A stretch of 64,000 nt of DNA from an uncultured Prevotella sp. (GCA_900770395.1 CAAGKM010000024.1:1-64000), one strand, 5' to 3'. Shown: positions 39,944 to 49,581, numbered from the stretch's first letter. Notes: generated from the letters alone by a model not told the origin. Numbers and translations: made by a program.

Positions 39944-41029
39944 ATGTTTGATTTTAGTATAGTAACAACATGGATTGACGCATTGTTGCGCGAGACTCTC
40001 GGTCTCGGCGACTTTCTGTCGATTCTTATCGAGTGTGTGCTTGTGGGGCTCGGGCTTCTTGTGGGCTATGCCGTGCTTGCCATCATCTTGATATTCATGG
40101 AGCGTAAGGTGTGTGCCTATTTCCAGTGCCGCCTTGGCCCTATGCGTGTGGGCCCCTGGGGATTGCTTCAGGTGTTTGCCGACGTGCTGAAGATGCTCAT
40201 CAAGGAAATCTTCGCCGTTGACAAGGCGGACAAGGTGCTCTATTACATCGCTCCGTTCCTTGTGATTATCGCCTCGGTGGGCACGTTCTCGTTCCTGCCG
40301 TGGAACAACGGCGCCAACGTGCTCGACTTCAACGTGGGCGTGTTCCTCATCACAGCCGTTTCGAGTATCGGCGTTGTGGGAATGTTCCTCGCCGGATGGG
40401 GTAGTAACAACAAATACTCTGTTGTGTCGGCAATGCGTGGCGCGGTGCAGATGATTTCCTACGAGATGTCGCTCGGACTGTGCCTCATCACAGCCGTGAT
40501 TCTCACCGGCTCAATGCAGGTAAGCGAGATTGTCAACTTCCAGACAGGACCATGGAACTGGCTCATCTTCCAGGGACACATCCCAGCAGTGATTGCATTC
40601 CTCGTGTTCCTCGTGGCAGGTAACGCCGAGGCAAACCGCGGACCGTTCGACCTTGCCGAGGCAGAGAGCGAGCTTACCGCCGGCTACCACACCGAGTATT
40701 CGGGTATGGGCTTCGGCTTCTACTATCTGGCTGAGTACCTCAACCTGTTTGTGATTTCGGGCATCGCCACCACAATCTTCCTCGGAGGCTGGGCGCCGGT
40801 GAACATCGGCATCGAGGCATTCGACACCGTGATGAACTACATCCCCGGCATCGTTTGGTTCCTCGGCAAGGCGTTTGCAGTGGTGTGGCTGCTGATGTGG
40901 ATTCGCTGGACCTTCCCGCGTCTGCGTATTGACCAGATACTAAAGCTTGAATGGAAGTATCTCATGCCATTGTGTCTCATTAACTTAGTGCTGATGACTG
41001 TAGTGGTGGCACTTGGTCTTACACTTTAA
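39944..41029 (+). CDS. nuoH: NADH-quinone oxidoreductase subunit H
   Basis: A 361-residue membrane subunit with about eight helices; ERKVCAYFQCRLGPMRVGPWG and the acidic loop ANRGPFDLAEAESELTAGYHTEYSGMGF mark the quinone-entry and E-channel region (the charged residues are intact). NuoH links the hydrophilic arm to the proton-pumping arm. Confidence 0.96.
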   Translation: MFDFSIVTTWIDALLRETLGLGDFLSILIECVLVGLGLLVGYAVLAIILIFMERKVCAYFQCRLGPMRVGPWGLLQVFADVLKMLIKEIFAVDKADKVLYYIAPFLVIIASVGTFSFLPWNNGANVLDFNVGVFLITAVSSIGVVGMFLAGWGSNNKYSVVSAMRGAVQMISYEMSLGLCLITAVILTGSMQVSEIVNFQTGPWNWLIFQGHIPAVIAFLVFLVAGNAEANRGPFDLAEAESELTAGYHTEYSGMGFGFYYLAEYLNLFVISGIATTIFLGGWAPVNIGIEAFDTVMNYIPGIVWFLGKAFAVVWLLMWIRWTFPRLRIDQILKLEWKYLMPLCLINLVLMTVVVALGLTL

Positions 41030-41056
41030 CAATAAAAGTAAAGAAGTAAAAGAAAT

Positions 41057-41581
41057 ATGGAAAATAAATCATATTTTGGCGGTATCGCAGCAGGACTGAA
41101 AACTCTTGCCACTGGACTGAAGATTACTCTCAAGGAGTACTTCATACCCAAGAGCACAGAGCAGTATCCTGAGAACCGCAAGACCACGCTGCATGTGGCA
41201 AAGCGTCACCGCGGCCGTCTGGTCATGCTCCGCGACGAGAACGATGAGCTGAAGTGTACCGCTTGTACACTCTGCGAGAAGTCTTGCCCCAACGGCACCA
41301 TCAAGATTCTCACCGAGATGGTGACCACCGAGGACGGCAAGAAGAAGCGCAAGCTTGTGGACTATCAGTACGACCTTGGCGACTGCATGTTCTGCCAGTT
41401 GTGCGTGAATGCCTGCAACTTTGGCGCCATCGAGTTTACTAACGATTTTGAAAACGCCGTGTTCGACCGCGGACAGCTCAAGCTGCATCTTGACAAGGAG
41501 CACTACGAGAGCTCTCTGCCAAATATCCTCGAAGGAGGCGCGGAGCAGACCATCGGCAAGTTTAACACAGCAAAGAAATAA
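41057..41581 (+). CDS. nuoI: NADH-quinone oxidoreductase subunit I (two 4Fe-4S clusters)
   Basis: A 174-residue ferredoxin-like subunit. Cluster motif 1 is CTACTLCEKSCP; motif 2 is CMFCQLCVNACN, in which the usual final proline is replaced by asparagine. These two clusters (N6a, N6b) pass electrons toward NuoB. Without NuoEFG they are probably the entry point for electrons from a ferredoxin or other donor. Confidence 0.95.
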   Translation: MENKSYFGGIAAGLKTLATGLKITLKEYFIPKSTEQYPENRKTTLHVAKRHRGRLVMLRDENDELKCTACTLCEKSCPNGTIKILTEMVTTEDGKKKRKLVDYQYDLGDCMFCQLCVNACNFGAIEFTNDFENAVFDRGQLKLHLDKEHYESSLPNILEGGAEQTIGKFNTAKK

Positions 41582-41596
41582 GGAGGAGAGAAAGAT

Positions 41597-42121
41597 ATGG
41601 CAAATTTAGTTATGTTTGGCATCCTGGCTGTAGTAATCCTTGGGTCTGCCCTGATGTGTGTCATGACAACACGCATCATGCGTGCCGCCACATTCCTGCT
41701 GGTGGTGCTCTTCGGAGTGGCGGGCTTGTATTTCCTCATGGACTATACGTTCCTCGGAGCTGCTCAGATCAGCGTATATGCCGGTGGTATCACTATGATT
41801 TACATCTTCGCCATCCAGCTTGTAAGCAAGCGCACACTGCAGGGACTCACCGTGCGTGTGAGTGGCTCGCTGGCAATCAAGGGAGCGTTGCTCGCAGCCC
41901 TCGGCCTTGTGGTTACGGTGGCAGTGATGATGAAGAACAGCCTGCTCCGCTCGGCTGTGTGCGTTGAGGACAAGGAGGTGCCTATGAAGGAAATAGGTAC
42001 AGCCCTGCTCGGCAGCGACAAGTATCAGTATGTGCTGCCTTTCGAGTTTATTTCGGTGTTCCTGTTGGCTTGCATCATCGGAGCGCTTGTTGTTTCACGT
42101 AAAGATAAGGAGGTTAAGTAA
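41597..42121 (+). CDS. nuoJ: NADH-quinone oxidoreductase subunit J
   Basis: A 174-residue membrane subunit with five helices; GAAQISVYAGGITMIYIFAIQLVS is the characteristic third helix. Starts 15 nt after nuoI and ends 2 nt before nuoK. Confidence 0.93.
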   Translation: MANLVMFGILAVVILGSALMCVMTTRIMRAATFLLVVLFGVAGLYFLMDYTFLGAAQISVYAGGITMIYIFAIQLVSKRTLQGLTVRVSGSLAIKGALLAALGLVVTVAVMMKNSLLRSAVCVEDKEVPMKEIGTALLGSDKYQYVLPFEFISVFLLACIIGALVVSRKDKEVK

Positions 42122-42123
42122 TT

Positions 42124-42432
42124 ATGGTACCTGTAGAATGTTATATGGTGCTCAGCGCACTGCTGTTCTTCATCGGTGTCTACGGTTTCGTGACCCGTCG
42201 CAACCTCATTGCGATGCTTATCAGCGTGGAGCTGGTGCTCAATGCCGTCGACATCAATTTTGCGGCAATCAACCGCATGCTCTTCCCAGGACAGCTCGAA
42301 GGCATGTTCATGAGCCTGTTCTCCATCGGAGTGAGCGCAGCCGAGAGCGCCGTGGCTATCGCTATTATTATTAATGTTTACCGCCATTTCAAGAGTGACC
42401 AGGTAAGCAGTATTGAAAACATGAAAATGTAA
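42124..42432 (+). CDS. nuoK: NADH-quinone oxidoreductase subunit K
   Basis: A 102-residue membrane subunit with three helices; ISVELVLNAVDINFAAIN carries the conserved glutamate of helix 2 and SAAESAVAIAIIINVYR the glutamate of helix 3. Both proton-channel glutamates are visible. Confidence 0.95.
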   Translation: MVPVECYMVLSALLFFIGVYGFVTRRNLIAMLISVELVLNAVDINFAAINRMLFPGQLEGMFMSLFSIGVSAAESAVAIAIIINVYRHFKSDQVSSIENMKM

Positions 42433-42441
42433 TAATTGGTT

Positions 42442-44481
42442 ATGGATTATAGTTATGTATTTTTGATACTACTTCTGCCGTTGCTTTCGTTCCTCGTGCT
42501 GGGACTGGCGGGCATGAAGATGTCGCACAAGGCGGCGGGACTCATCGGCACTGCGGTGCTGTCGGTTGTCACCATCTTGTGTTATTACACTGCCATACAA
42601 TATTTTGTTGTAAACGGCAGGGCGGGTGAGATTTACCCGATTATCTCGGCGTTCAACTTCACCTGGCTTGATTTCGGAATCATCAACGGCATGCACCTCA
42701 CCTTCAACCTCGGCTTCGTGCTGAAGCCTATCTCGGTGATGATGCTTATCGTTATCTCTACCGTGAGCCTCATGGTTCACATCTACTCATTCGGCTATAT
42801 GCACGGCGAGAAGGGCTTCCAGCGCTATTATGCGTTCCTGAGCCTCTTCACCCTGTCGATGCTCGGACTGGTGGTTGCCACCAACATCTTCCAGATGTAT
42901 CTGTTCTGGGAGCTTGTGGGTGTGTCGTCCTACCTGCTCATCGGTTTCTACTATCCGCTCCATGCGGCGGTGGCAGCCAGCAAGAAGGCGTTTATCACCA
43001 CACGTTTTGCCGACCTGTTCTTCCTCATCGGTATCCTGATGTTCAGCTTCTATGTGGGAACCTTCAACTTCGACTGCACCTCTTACTTCGTGCCCGGAGC
43101 CGTTGACGGTTCGCTCATGCCTGCCGAGAGCATCATGCGCCTGCCGCAGCTGGGCTGGATTCTTCCCACATCGCTGTTCCTCATGTTCATCGGTGGTGCC
43201 GGTAAGTCGGCAATGTTCCCTCTGCACATCTGGCTGCCAGACGCCATGGAAGGTCCGACCCCAGTGTCAGCCCTCATCCATGCCGCAACCATGGTGGTTG
43301 CCGGTGTTTATCAGGTGGCAAGCCTGTTCCCGATTTTCATGATGTATGCTCCTGAGCAGATTCACTGGATTGCCTACATCGCAGCGTTCACCGCATTCTA
43401 CGCAGCGGCTGTTGCCTGCTGCCAGAGCGACATCAAGCGCGTGCTGGCATTCTCAACCATTTCTCAGATTGGCTTTATGTTTGTTGCACTCGGCGTGTGC
43501 ACACCTGCCTCTGGAGTTTCTGAGTTTATGACCGAGGAGTATGCCGACGCAGGTGCATTAGGCTACATGGCTGGAATGTTCCACCTGTTCACCCACGCCA
43601 TGTTCAAGGCTTGTCTGTTCCTCGGTGCGGGCTGCATCATCCACGCCGTGCATCACTACGCCAACACCCACGACGCCAACGAGAAGCGCTACATGGGAGG
43701 TCTGCGCAAGTACATGCCTGTGACCAACGCCACCTTCCTCATCTCGTGTCTTGCCATTGCCGGCATTCCGTTCTTCTCGGGATTCTGCTCCAAGGACGAG
43801 ATTCTTGTGGCATGCTACAACTTCTCGCCCGTGATGGGAGTGATTATGAGCGGCATCGCCATGATGACGGCATTCTATATGTTCCGCCTCTACTACGTGA
43901 TATTCTGGGGCAAGAGCTACTACGAGAACAATAAGGACAAGTGCAAGTGCGCTCCTGAGGAGGCACCGCTCGTGATGACCGGTCCACTGGTGTTCCTTAG
44001 CGCCATCACCATGGTGGTGGGTATTCTTGGCACGCTCCACATCTTTGAGTTTGGTACTCTCGTGAGCGGCAACGGTCTCGGATTCCACACCCACACCAAC
44101 TGGACAGTGGCTGCAAGCAGCACCGTGCTGGCTCTGATAGGCATCGCCGCCGCCACATATATTTATAAGAACGAGGAGACTCCGCTTGCCGACAAGCTGG
44201 CGAAGACATTCCCGACCCTGCACCGCGCGGCTTACCGCCGTTTCTATATGGACGAGGTTTGGATGTTTGTCACCCACAAGATCATCTTCCGCTGCGTGTC
44301 CACGCCTATTGCATGGTTCGACCGCCACGTCATCGACGGCACGTTCGACTTCATGGCATGGGGTGCCAACGAGGGAGCTGAGAGTCTGCGCCCATGGCAG
44401 AGTGGCGATGTGCGCAAGTATGCCGGCTGGTTCCTCACAGGTGTGATAGCCCTTACATTAATACTGTTGGCATTGGTATAA
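42442..44481 (+). CDS. nuoL: NADH-quinone oxidoreductase subunit L
   Basis: A 679-residue antiporter-like proton-pumping subunit with 14 or more helices and a long C-terminal amphipathic arm. WELVGVSSYLLIGFYY has the helix-5 glutamate, and AGKSAMFPLHIWLPDAMEGPTPVSALIHAATMVVAGVY is the classic helix 7-8 block with lysine and histidine. Start ATG 42442 (MDYSYVFLI) is chosen over the TTG at 42436. Confidence 0.95.
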   Translation: MDYSYVFLILLLPLLSFLVLGLAGMKMSHKAAGLIGTAVLSVVTILCYYTAIQYFVVNGRAGEIYPIISAFNFTWLDFGIINGMHLTFNLGFVLKPISVMMLIVISTVSLMVHIYSFGYMHGEKGFQRYYAFLSLFTLSMLGLVVATNIFQMYLFWELVGVSSYLLIGFYYPLHAAVAASKKAFITTRFADLFFLIGILMFSFYVGTFNFDCTSYFVPGAVDGSLMPAESIMRLPQLGWILPTSLFLMFIGGAGKSAMFPLHIWLPDAMEGPTPVSALIHAATMVVAGVYQVASLFPIFMMYAPEQIHWIAYIAAFTAFYAAAVACCQSDIKRVLAFSTISQIGFMFVALGVCTPASGVSEFMTEEYADAGALGYMAGMFHLFTHAMFKACLFLGAGCIIHAVHHYANTHDANEKRYMGGLRKYMPVTNATFLISCLAIAGIPFFSGFCSKDEILVACYNFSPVMGVIMSGIAMMTAFYMFRLYYVIFWGKSYYENNKDKCKCAPEEAPLVMTGPLVFLSAITMVVGILGTLHIFEFGTLVSGNGLGFHTHTNWTVAASSTVLALIGIAAATYIYKNEETPLADKLAKTFPTLHRAAYRRFYMDEVWMFVTHKIIFRCVSTPIAWFDRHVIDGTFDFMAWGANEGAESLRPWQSGDVRKYAGWFLTGVIALTLILLALV

Positions 44482-44518
44482 TGCCAGCCACTCATAAACT
44501 TTAAAGAAAGATAAAACA

Positions 44519-46006
44519 ATGAGTATATTAAGTCTATTCGTAGTAATCCCCGTGGTGATGTTGCTGGGTCTTTGGATTGCCCGCAACCTCAACCAGGTGC
44601 GTGGGGTGATGGTGGCTGGTTCCACCTGCCTGTTGGCATTGTCGGCGTGGCTGACAGTGTATTTCATACAGGAGCGTGCGGCGGGCAATACAGCCGAGAT
44701 GCTGCTTACTTACAGCACACCTTGGTTTGCTCCGCTCAATATAGCATATTCAGTGGGCGTCGACGGCATTTCGGTGGTTATGTTGCTGCTTTCGAGCATC
44801 ATCGTGTTCACCGGAACATTCGCCTCTTGGCAGCTCAAGCCTCTGACCAAGGAGTATTTCCTCTGGTTCACTCTCCTTTCGTCGGGTGTCTATGGTTTCT
44901 TCATCAGCACCGACCTTTTCACAATGTTCATGTTCTATGAGGTTGCCCTTATCCCTATGTACCTGCTCATCGGTGTGTGGGGCTCGGGAAAGAAGGAGTA
45001 TGCCGCAATGAAGCTTACGCTCATGCTTATGGGCGGCTCGGCTCTGCTGATTATCGGCATCCTCGGCATCTACTTCTTCAGCGGTGCCACGACGATGAAC
45101 GTCAATGAGATTGCACAGATGCACGCCATTCCTGTGGCTGTTCAAAAAGTGTTCTTCCCGTTCATCTTCATCGGCTTTGGTGTGTTGGGAGCTTTGTTCC
45201 CGTTCCATACGTGGAGCCCCGACGGTCACGCCAGTGCGCCTACTGCCGTGTCAATGCTTCATGCCGGTGTGTTGATGAAGCTCGGAGGCTATGGCTGTTT
45301 CCGCATCGCAATGTATCTGTTGCCTGAGGCTGCCCAGGAGCTCTCTTGGGTGTTCCTCATCCTCACCACATGCTCTGTTGTCTATGGTGCGTTCTCTGCC
45401 TGTGTGCAGACCGACCTCAAGTACATCAACGCCTATTCGTCGGTGTCACACTGCGGTCTGGTGCTCTTCGCACTGCTTATGATGACAAAGACATCTTGCA
45501 CGGGAGCTATACTTCAGATGCTCTCTCACGGACTCATGACAGCGCTCTTCTTTGCGCTCATCGGTATGATTTACGGTCGTACACACACACGTGAGATTCA
45601 CCAGTTGGGCGGCTTGATGAAGATTATGCCGTTCCTCTCTGTGGGCTACGTCATTGCCGGTCTTGCCAATCTCGGTTTGCCGGGCTTCTCGGGCTTCGTT
45701 GCCGAGATGACCATCTTTGTGGGCTCGTTTGAGAATGCTGACACCTTCCGTCGTGTGTGCACCATCATCGCATGCTGCTCTATCGTGATAACAGCTGTCT
45801 ACATTCTACGTACTGTTGGCTTCATTCTCTATGAGAAGGTCACCAACCCGCACTACGAGGAGCTTACCGATGCCACATGGGACGAGCGCTTTGCTGTGTG
45901 CTGCCTCGTGTTCTGCGTTGCCGCCCTTGGTTGCGCTCCGCTCTGGGCAAGCAAGGTTATCGAGAACGGTGTGACTCCAATATTGGACGTTATATGTAAA
46001 ATCTAA
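44519..46006 (+). CDS. nuoM: NADH-quinone oxidoreductase subunit M
   Basis: A 495-residue antiporter-like subunit. FYEVALIPMYLLIGVWG contains the helix-5 glutamate, and FHTWSPDGHASAPTAVSMLHAGVLMKLGGYG matches the pump core. It begins 37 nt after nuoL. Confidence 0.95.
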   Translation: MSILSLFVVIPVVMLLGLWIARNLNQVRGVMVAGSTCLLALSAWLTVYFIQERAAGNTAEMLLTYSTPWFAPLNIAYSVGVDGISVVMLLLSSIIVFTGTFASWQLKPLTKEYFLWFTLLSSGVYGFFISTDLFTMFMFYEVALIPMYLLIGVWGSGKKEYAAMKLTLMLMGGSALLIIGILGIYFFSGATTMNVNEIAQMHAIPVAVQKVFFPFIFIGFGVLGALFPFHTWSPDGHASAPTAVSMLHAGVLMKLGGYGCFRIAMYLLPEAAQELSWVFLILTTCSVVYGAFSACVQTDLKYINAYSSVSHCGLVLFALLMMTKTSCTGAILQMLSHGLMTALFFALIGMIYGRTHTREIHQLGGLMKIMPFLSVGYVIAGLANLGLPGFSGFVAEMTIFVGSFENADTFRRVCTIIACCSIVITAVYILRTVGFILYEKVTNPHYEELTDATWDERFAVCCLVFCVAALGCAPLWASKVIENGVTPILDVICKI

Positions 46007-46019
46007 ATGTTAAGAAAAA

Positions 46020-47435
46020 ATGGATTACAGTCAATTTTTCAATATGTTGCCCGAAGCCACGCTGATGGTTGTCCTCGTAATCGTGTTCCTCGCCGACATG
46101 ATGGTTGGCAAGGAGTCTAAGCACAAGGTGCTCAGCATCCTCACGGGCGTACTCATGCTGGCTCAGACCGGCGTTTGCCTCGTGGCTGAGTCATCGGATG
46201 CCTTTGCTGGCATGTATGTCGCCACCGACGCTGTAAACGTGATGAAGATAATCCTCACCGCCGGAACATTCATTGTGATAGCAATGGCTCAGCCGTGGCT
46301 TACAAAGAAGGGCATCGCCGACACCGAGGGTGAGTTCTACATGCTCATCATCTCAACCTTGCTCGGTATGTATATGATGATGTCGGCAGGTCACTTCCTA
46401 CTGTTCTTCCTCGGACTCGAGATGGCGAGCGTGCCGATGGCATGCCTCGTGGCTCTCGACCGCTACCGCAAGGAGAGTGCCGAGGGTGCTGCGAAGTTTG
46501 TGCTCACCGCCACATTCTCAAGCGGTGTGATGCTCTACGGCATCTCGATGCTCTACGGAGCCTGCGGTACACTCTATTTCGCCGATGCACATCTCACAGC
46601 CACTCCGCTCAGCATCATGGGCTTGGTGTTCTTCTTCTCGGGTCTGGGCTTCAAGCTCTCGCTCGTGCCGTTCCACTTCTGGACCGCCGACACCTACCAG
46701 GGCGCTCCTACAGCCGTAACCGGCTATCTCAGCGTCATCTCAAAGGGTGCCGCAGCCTTCGCCCTCATGACCATCCTTATGAAGGTGTTCGCCCCAATGG
46801 TGGAGTACTGGGACATGTTGATGTACATCGTGATTATCCTCACCATCACTGTGGGTAACCTCTTTGCAATCCGTCAGAGCGAGCTCAAGCGTTTCATGGC
46901 GTTCAGCTCCATCTCGCAGGCAGGCTACATCATGCTTGCCGTGATTGGCAACTCTGAGTACGGCATCGCCGCCCTGAGCTTCTACGTGCTCGTTTACGTG
47001 GTTGCCAACATGAGCGTGTTCACCGTCATCAGCCTTGTGGAGAACAACGGCGGCGGCACGATGATGAGCGCATACAATGGTTTCTACAAGACCAATCCCA
47101 AGCTGTCGTTCCTCATGACATTGGCTCTGTTCTCACTCGCCGGAATTCCTCCGTTTGCAGGCATGTTCAGCAAGTTCTTCGTGTTCCTTGCAGCAGCCCA
47201 GCAGGGCTCGTTCGGTGCCTACTTCGTGGTGTTCATCGCCCTAATCAACACAGTGGTGAGTCTCTACTACTATCTGTTGATTGTGAAGGCAATGTATATC
47301 CGCGACAATGACAACCCAATGCCTACATTCAAGAGCGACTGCAGCTCGCGTCTTGCTCTCGCCCTCTGCACCGCCGGCATCGCTGCCTTCGGTGTATGCA
47401 GCTGCATCTATGAGTGGATATTCATGAATGCATAA
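46020..47435 (+). CDS. nuoN: NADH-quinone oxidoreductase subunit N
   Basis: A 471-residue antiporter-like subunit; LGLEMASVPMACLVAL and KLSLVPFHFWTADTYQGAPTAVTGYLSVISKGAA, in which the lysines and glutamates for proton transfer lie, are intact. Last gene of the operon; a strong terminator begins 23 nt later. No nuoE, nuoF or nuoG follows. Confidence 0.95.
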   Translation: MDYSQFFNMLPEATLMVVLVIVFLADMMVGKESKHKVLSILTGVLMLAQTGVCLVAESSDAFAGMYVATDAVNVMKIILTAGTFIVIAMAQPWLTKKGIADTEGEFYMLIISTLLGMYMMMSAGHFLLFFLGLEMASVPMACLVALDRYRKESAEGAAKFVLTATFSSGVMLYGISMLYGACGTLYFADAHLTATPLSIMGLVFFFSGLGFKLSLVPFHFWTADTYQGAPTAVTGYLSVISKGAAAFALMTILMKVFAPMVEYWDMLMYIVIILTITVGNLFAIRQSELKRFMAFSSISQAGYIMLAVIGNSEYGIAALSFYVLVYVVANMSVFTVISLVENNGGGTMMSAYNGFYKTNPKLSFLMTLALFSLAGIPPFAGMFSKFFVFLAAAQQGSFGAYFVVFIALINTVVSLYYYLLIVKAMYIRDNDNPMPTFKSDCSSRLALALCTAGIAAFGVCSCIYEWIFMNA

Positions 47436-47457
47436 TATTATATATAATAGGTATAAT

Positions 47458-47502
47458 AAAGTAAAAGCCGCAGACGGAAGTTCCGCCTGCGGCTTTTACT
47501 TT
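47458..47502 (+). terminator. Terminator of the nuo operon
   Basis: Long stem AAAGTAAAAGCCGCAGaCGGA / TCCGcCTGCGGCTTTTACTTT with one mismatched pair and a 3-nt loop, flanked by A/T runs. The arms are symmetrical, so it may also stop leftward transcription. Confidence 0.9.
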
Positions 47503-47504
47503 AT

Positions 47505-47636
47505 ATGGTTCATCGAAGTGTTTTTAGCGGTTCACCGAACGGCGAATGGCGGTTCATACAGCGGCGGATGGCGGTTCACCGAACGGCGTATCATGATTCG
47601 TACAACTTATAGTGGCGGTTCAGCTATCGCTCTGAC
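47505..47636. repeat. 22-bp periodic array, GGCGGTTCAC family
   Basis: Units start at 47505, 47527, 47549, 47571, (47593, degraded) and 47615: an exact 22-nt rhythm. Typical unit: gcggttcaccgaacggcgaa. It fills the 250-bp gap between the nuo terminator and the YolD-like gene. The rest of the gap (47637-47760) is A/T-rich with nothing seen. Confidence 0.82.
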
Positions 47637-47760
47637 AAATTCATCGAACTCATGTTAAATTTATTGTGTTGTGTAAATATAATTCATGATTATTCATACT
47701 TGTGATTCTAAGCAAAATATCTATTATATATAATCAAAATGCAAGAAACAAAGATTAGCG

Positions 47761-47952
47761 TTACTCCTCCCAGTCTTCCTCATCCTCAGGAAAGGGTGAG
47801 AAGATATCCTCTTCATCATCATCGTTTCTCAGGGCGGCGAAGGGCATGAACTGTGCGGCACGTATGCTTATTGGCATGCGTTGGTGGACCTGCGGGTCGG
47901 GATGGGGCAGGTTGATGATGTCATCGTATTCGTGGGTGGTGTCTTGCATCAT
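47761..47952 (-). CDS. YolD-like small partner of the Y-family polymerase
   Basis: A 63-residue acidic-tailed protein. The core INLPHPDPQVHQRMPISIRAAQFMPFAAL matches the YolD-like pattern HPDPxxHxRMxxxxRAAQFAPFAAL, found next to umuC/dinB-like genes in Firmicutes and Bacteroidetes. The acidic C-terminus (DDDEEDIFSPFPEDEEDWEE) is longer than usual. It overlaps the polymerase stop by 4 nt (ATGA), so the two are coupled. Confidence 0.75.
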   Translation of the reverse strand: MMQDTTHEYDDIINLPHPDPQVHQRMPISIRAAQFMPFAALRNDDDEEDIFSPFPEDEEDWEE

Positions 47953-49457
47953 GCCTTGTGTCCTCCTATTGTCCGGTTGCGCTCCTTGGCTGTGGCTCCC
48001 TCGTTATAGCTCAGCCCTTTGAGAATTGAGTTTTTGCCGAAGCGCTTTTTTATTTGCAGCATTGTCTCCTGTATTGTGCGCTCTTTGGTGAGGGCGTTGC
48101 TCTCTTGCTGTTGCTGACGGTAGAGAGCTTCATAGTCGGTGAAGAGATCAAGCTGCACTGCGTCTTGGCTCTTCACTTTACTTTCGTGGATTACGTTGCC
48201 AGCGGTGATGTTCATGCGGCGGATGAGCAGGTTGGTGTTTACCTTTTGGTTGAATATTTCCATGATTGCCTGCGTTATCAGCCGTGATGATGATGTGTGA
48301 CGCTTCAGCTTTATGTTGCCCTTGGCTGATTTTGGCACCATCCTGCCATAGTGGTCGTAGCCTACGGGACCATTGTAGCGTGCCGCTATGTCGGGTGTCT
48401 CAAGACTTGTGCGGTCGTAACCTATGTATAGTGCCACACGATCGGTCACAAGGTGCTTGTCTACAAGCCGCATTGCCATTGCGTCTGCCATCTCTTTCAC
48501 CACCACCATCGCTTTCTTTGCCGTGTAGGGGCAGGAGAGCACCTGTCCGTTGCTCAGCGAGTTTGTCTCGGGACGGTATGCTTTTATCTCTTTCATCGTG
48601 CATGGCTCCCATCCCCAGGCATGGTCGGTAATCAGCTCAGCGTTCACTCCAAATGTCTTGTAAAGATGATATTCGTGGTTGAGAGAGTAGCGTGCTAACT
48701 GTCCCATGGTGTTGATGCCGAGCATTGCCAGACGCTGTACCGTACCGGCACCGAAACGCCAGAAGTCGGTCATGGGTTGATGGTTCCATAGTTTGCGGCG
48801 ATAGCTTATCTCGTCGAGTTCGGCTATGCGTACTCCGTCCTTGTCGGCAGGGATATGCTTTGCCACAATGTCCATCGCCACTTTTGCCAGATACATGTTT
48901 GTGCCTATGCCTGCAGTGGCTGTTATGCCCGTCTCGCTGAGCACGTGGCGTATCATCTTCATTGTCAGCTCACGGGCGGTCATCTTGTAGCTTGCGAGAT
49001 AGTTGGTCACGTCGATAAACACCTCGTCGATGGAATACACGTGGATGTCCTCGGGTGCGGCATACTTCAGATAGATGCTGTGGATGCGGTGACTGTATTT
49101 TAGATATAGAGCCATGCGGGGTGGGGCGGCGATGAAGTCCACCTCTCTGTCAGCATGTGCCTTCAGCTCATTATCATACACCGATTTGCCTGTCAGCCGT
49201 CTCTGCGGCGACTGCATTCTTCGTGCGTAATTAACTTCCCTCAGCCGCTGTCTCACCTCAAACAGACGTGCCCTGCCGCCAATACCGTAAGTCTTCAGCG
49301 ATGGTGACACAGCCAGACAGATAGTCTTGTCGGTCCTGCTCACATCGGCAACCACAAGGTTGGTGTTGAGAGGATTGAGTCCCCGCTCCGCGCACTCCAC
49401 TGAGGAGTAGAACGATTTCAGGTCAATTGCTATGTATGTCCGCTGTGCCGCTTCCAT
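47949..49457 (-). CDS. Y-family translesion DNA polymerase (UmuC/DinB-like)
   Basis: A 502-residue polymerase. IAIDLKSFYSSVEC is the first catalytic block (metal aspartate), YSIDEVFIDVT holds the second acidic pair, GIGTNMYLAKVAMDIVAK is the helix-hairpin-helix, and QLDLFTD near residue 440 is a beta-clamp binding motif. Longer than typical DinB because of an extended C-terminal tail after the clamp motif. It replicates past lesions at the cost of accuracy. A weak -7 element (TAACTTTA, 49488-49495) lies upstream. Confidence 0.93.
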   Translation of the reverse strand: MEAAQRTYIAIDLKSFYSSVECAERGLNPLNTNLVVADVSRTDKTICLAVSPSLKTYGIGGRARLFEVRQRLREVNYARRMQSPQRRLTGKSVYDNELKAHADREVDFIAAPPRMALYLKYSHRIHSIYLKYAAPEDIHVYSIDEVFIDVTNYLASYKMTARELTMKMIRHVLSETGITATAGIGTNMYLAKVAMDIVAKHIPADKDGVRIAELDEISYRRKLWNHQPMTDFWRFGAGTVQRLAMLGINTMGQLARYSLNHEYHLYKTFGVNAELITDHAWGWEPCTMKEIKAYRPETNSLSNGQVLSCPYTAKKAMVVVKEMADAMAMRLVDKHLVTDRVALYIGYDRTSLETPDIAARYNGPVGYDHYGRMVPKSAKGNIKLKRHTSSSRLITQAIMEIFNQKVNTNLLIRRMNITAGNVIHESKVKSQDAVQLDLFTDYEALYRQQQQESNALTKERTIQETMLQIKKRFGKNSILKGLSYNEGATAKERNRTIGGHKA

Positions 49458-49510
49458 TTACTTGCTTTTACTTATTCATTCAGTATGTAAAGTTACTCCG
49501 TACAACTCCA

Positions 49511-49546
49511 AAAAGGGTGGCGAAGATATTTCTCCGTCACCCTTAT
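49511..49546 (-). terminator. Terminator after rpsP
   Basis: Minus-strand AAGGGTGACGGAG...CTTCGCCACCCTTTTT forms an imperfect ten-base stem with a U run, 36 nt after the rpsP stop. Confidence 0.72.
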
Positions 49547-49581
49547 AACCTTTTGGCGGTCATCTGAAAAGTGGAACTTGA

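Noticed and set aside
47428..47658. Small gene after nuoN
   Set aside because: The frame crosses the nuo terminator and the 22-bp repeat array.
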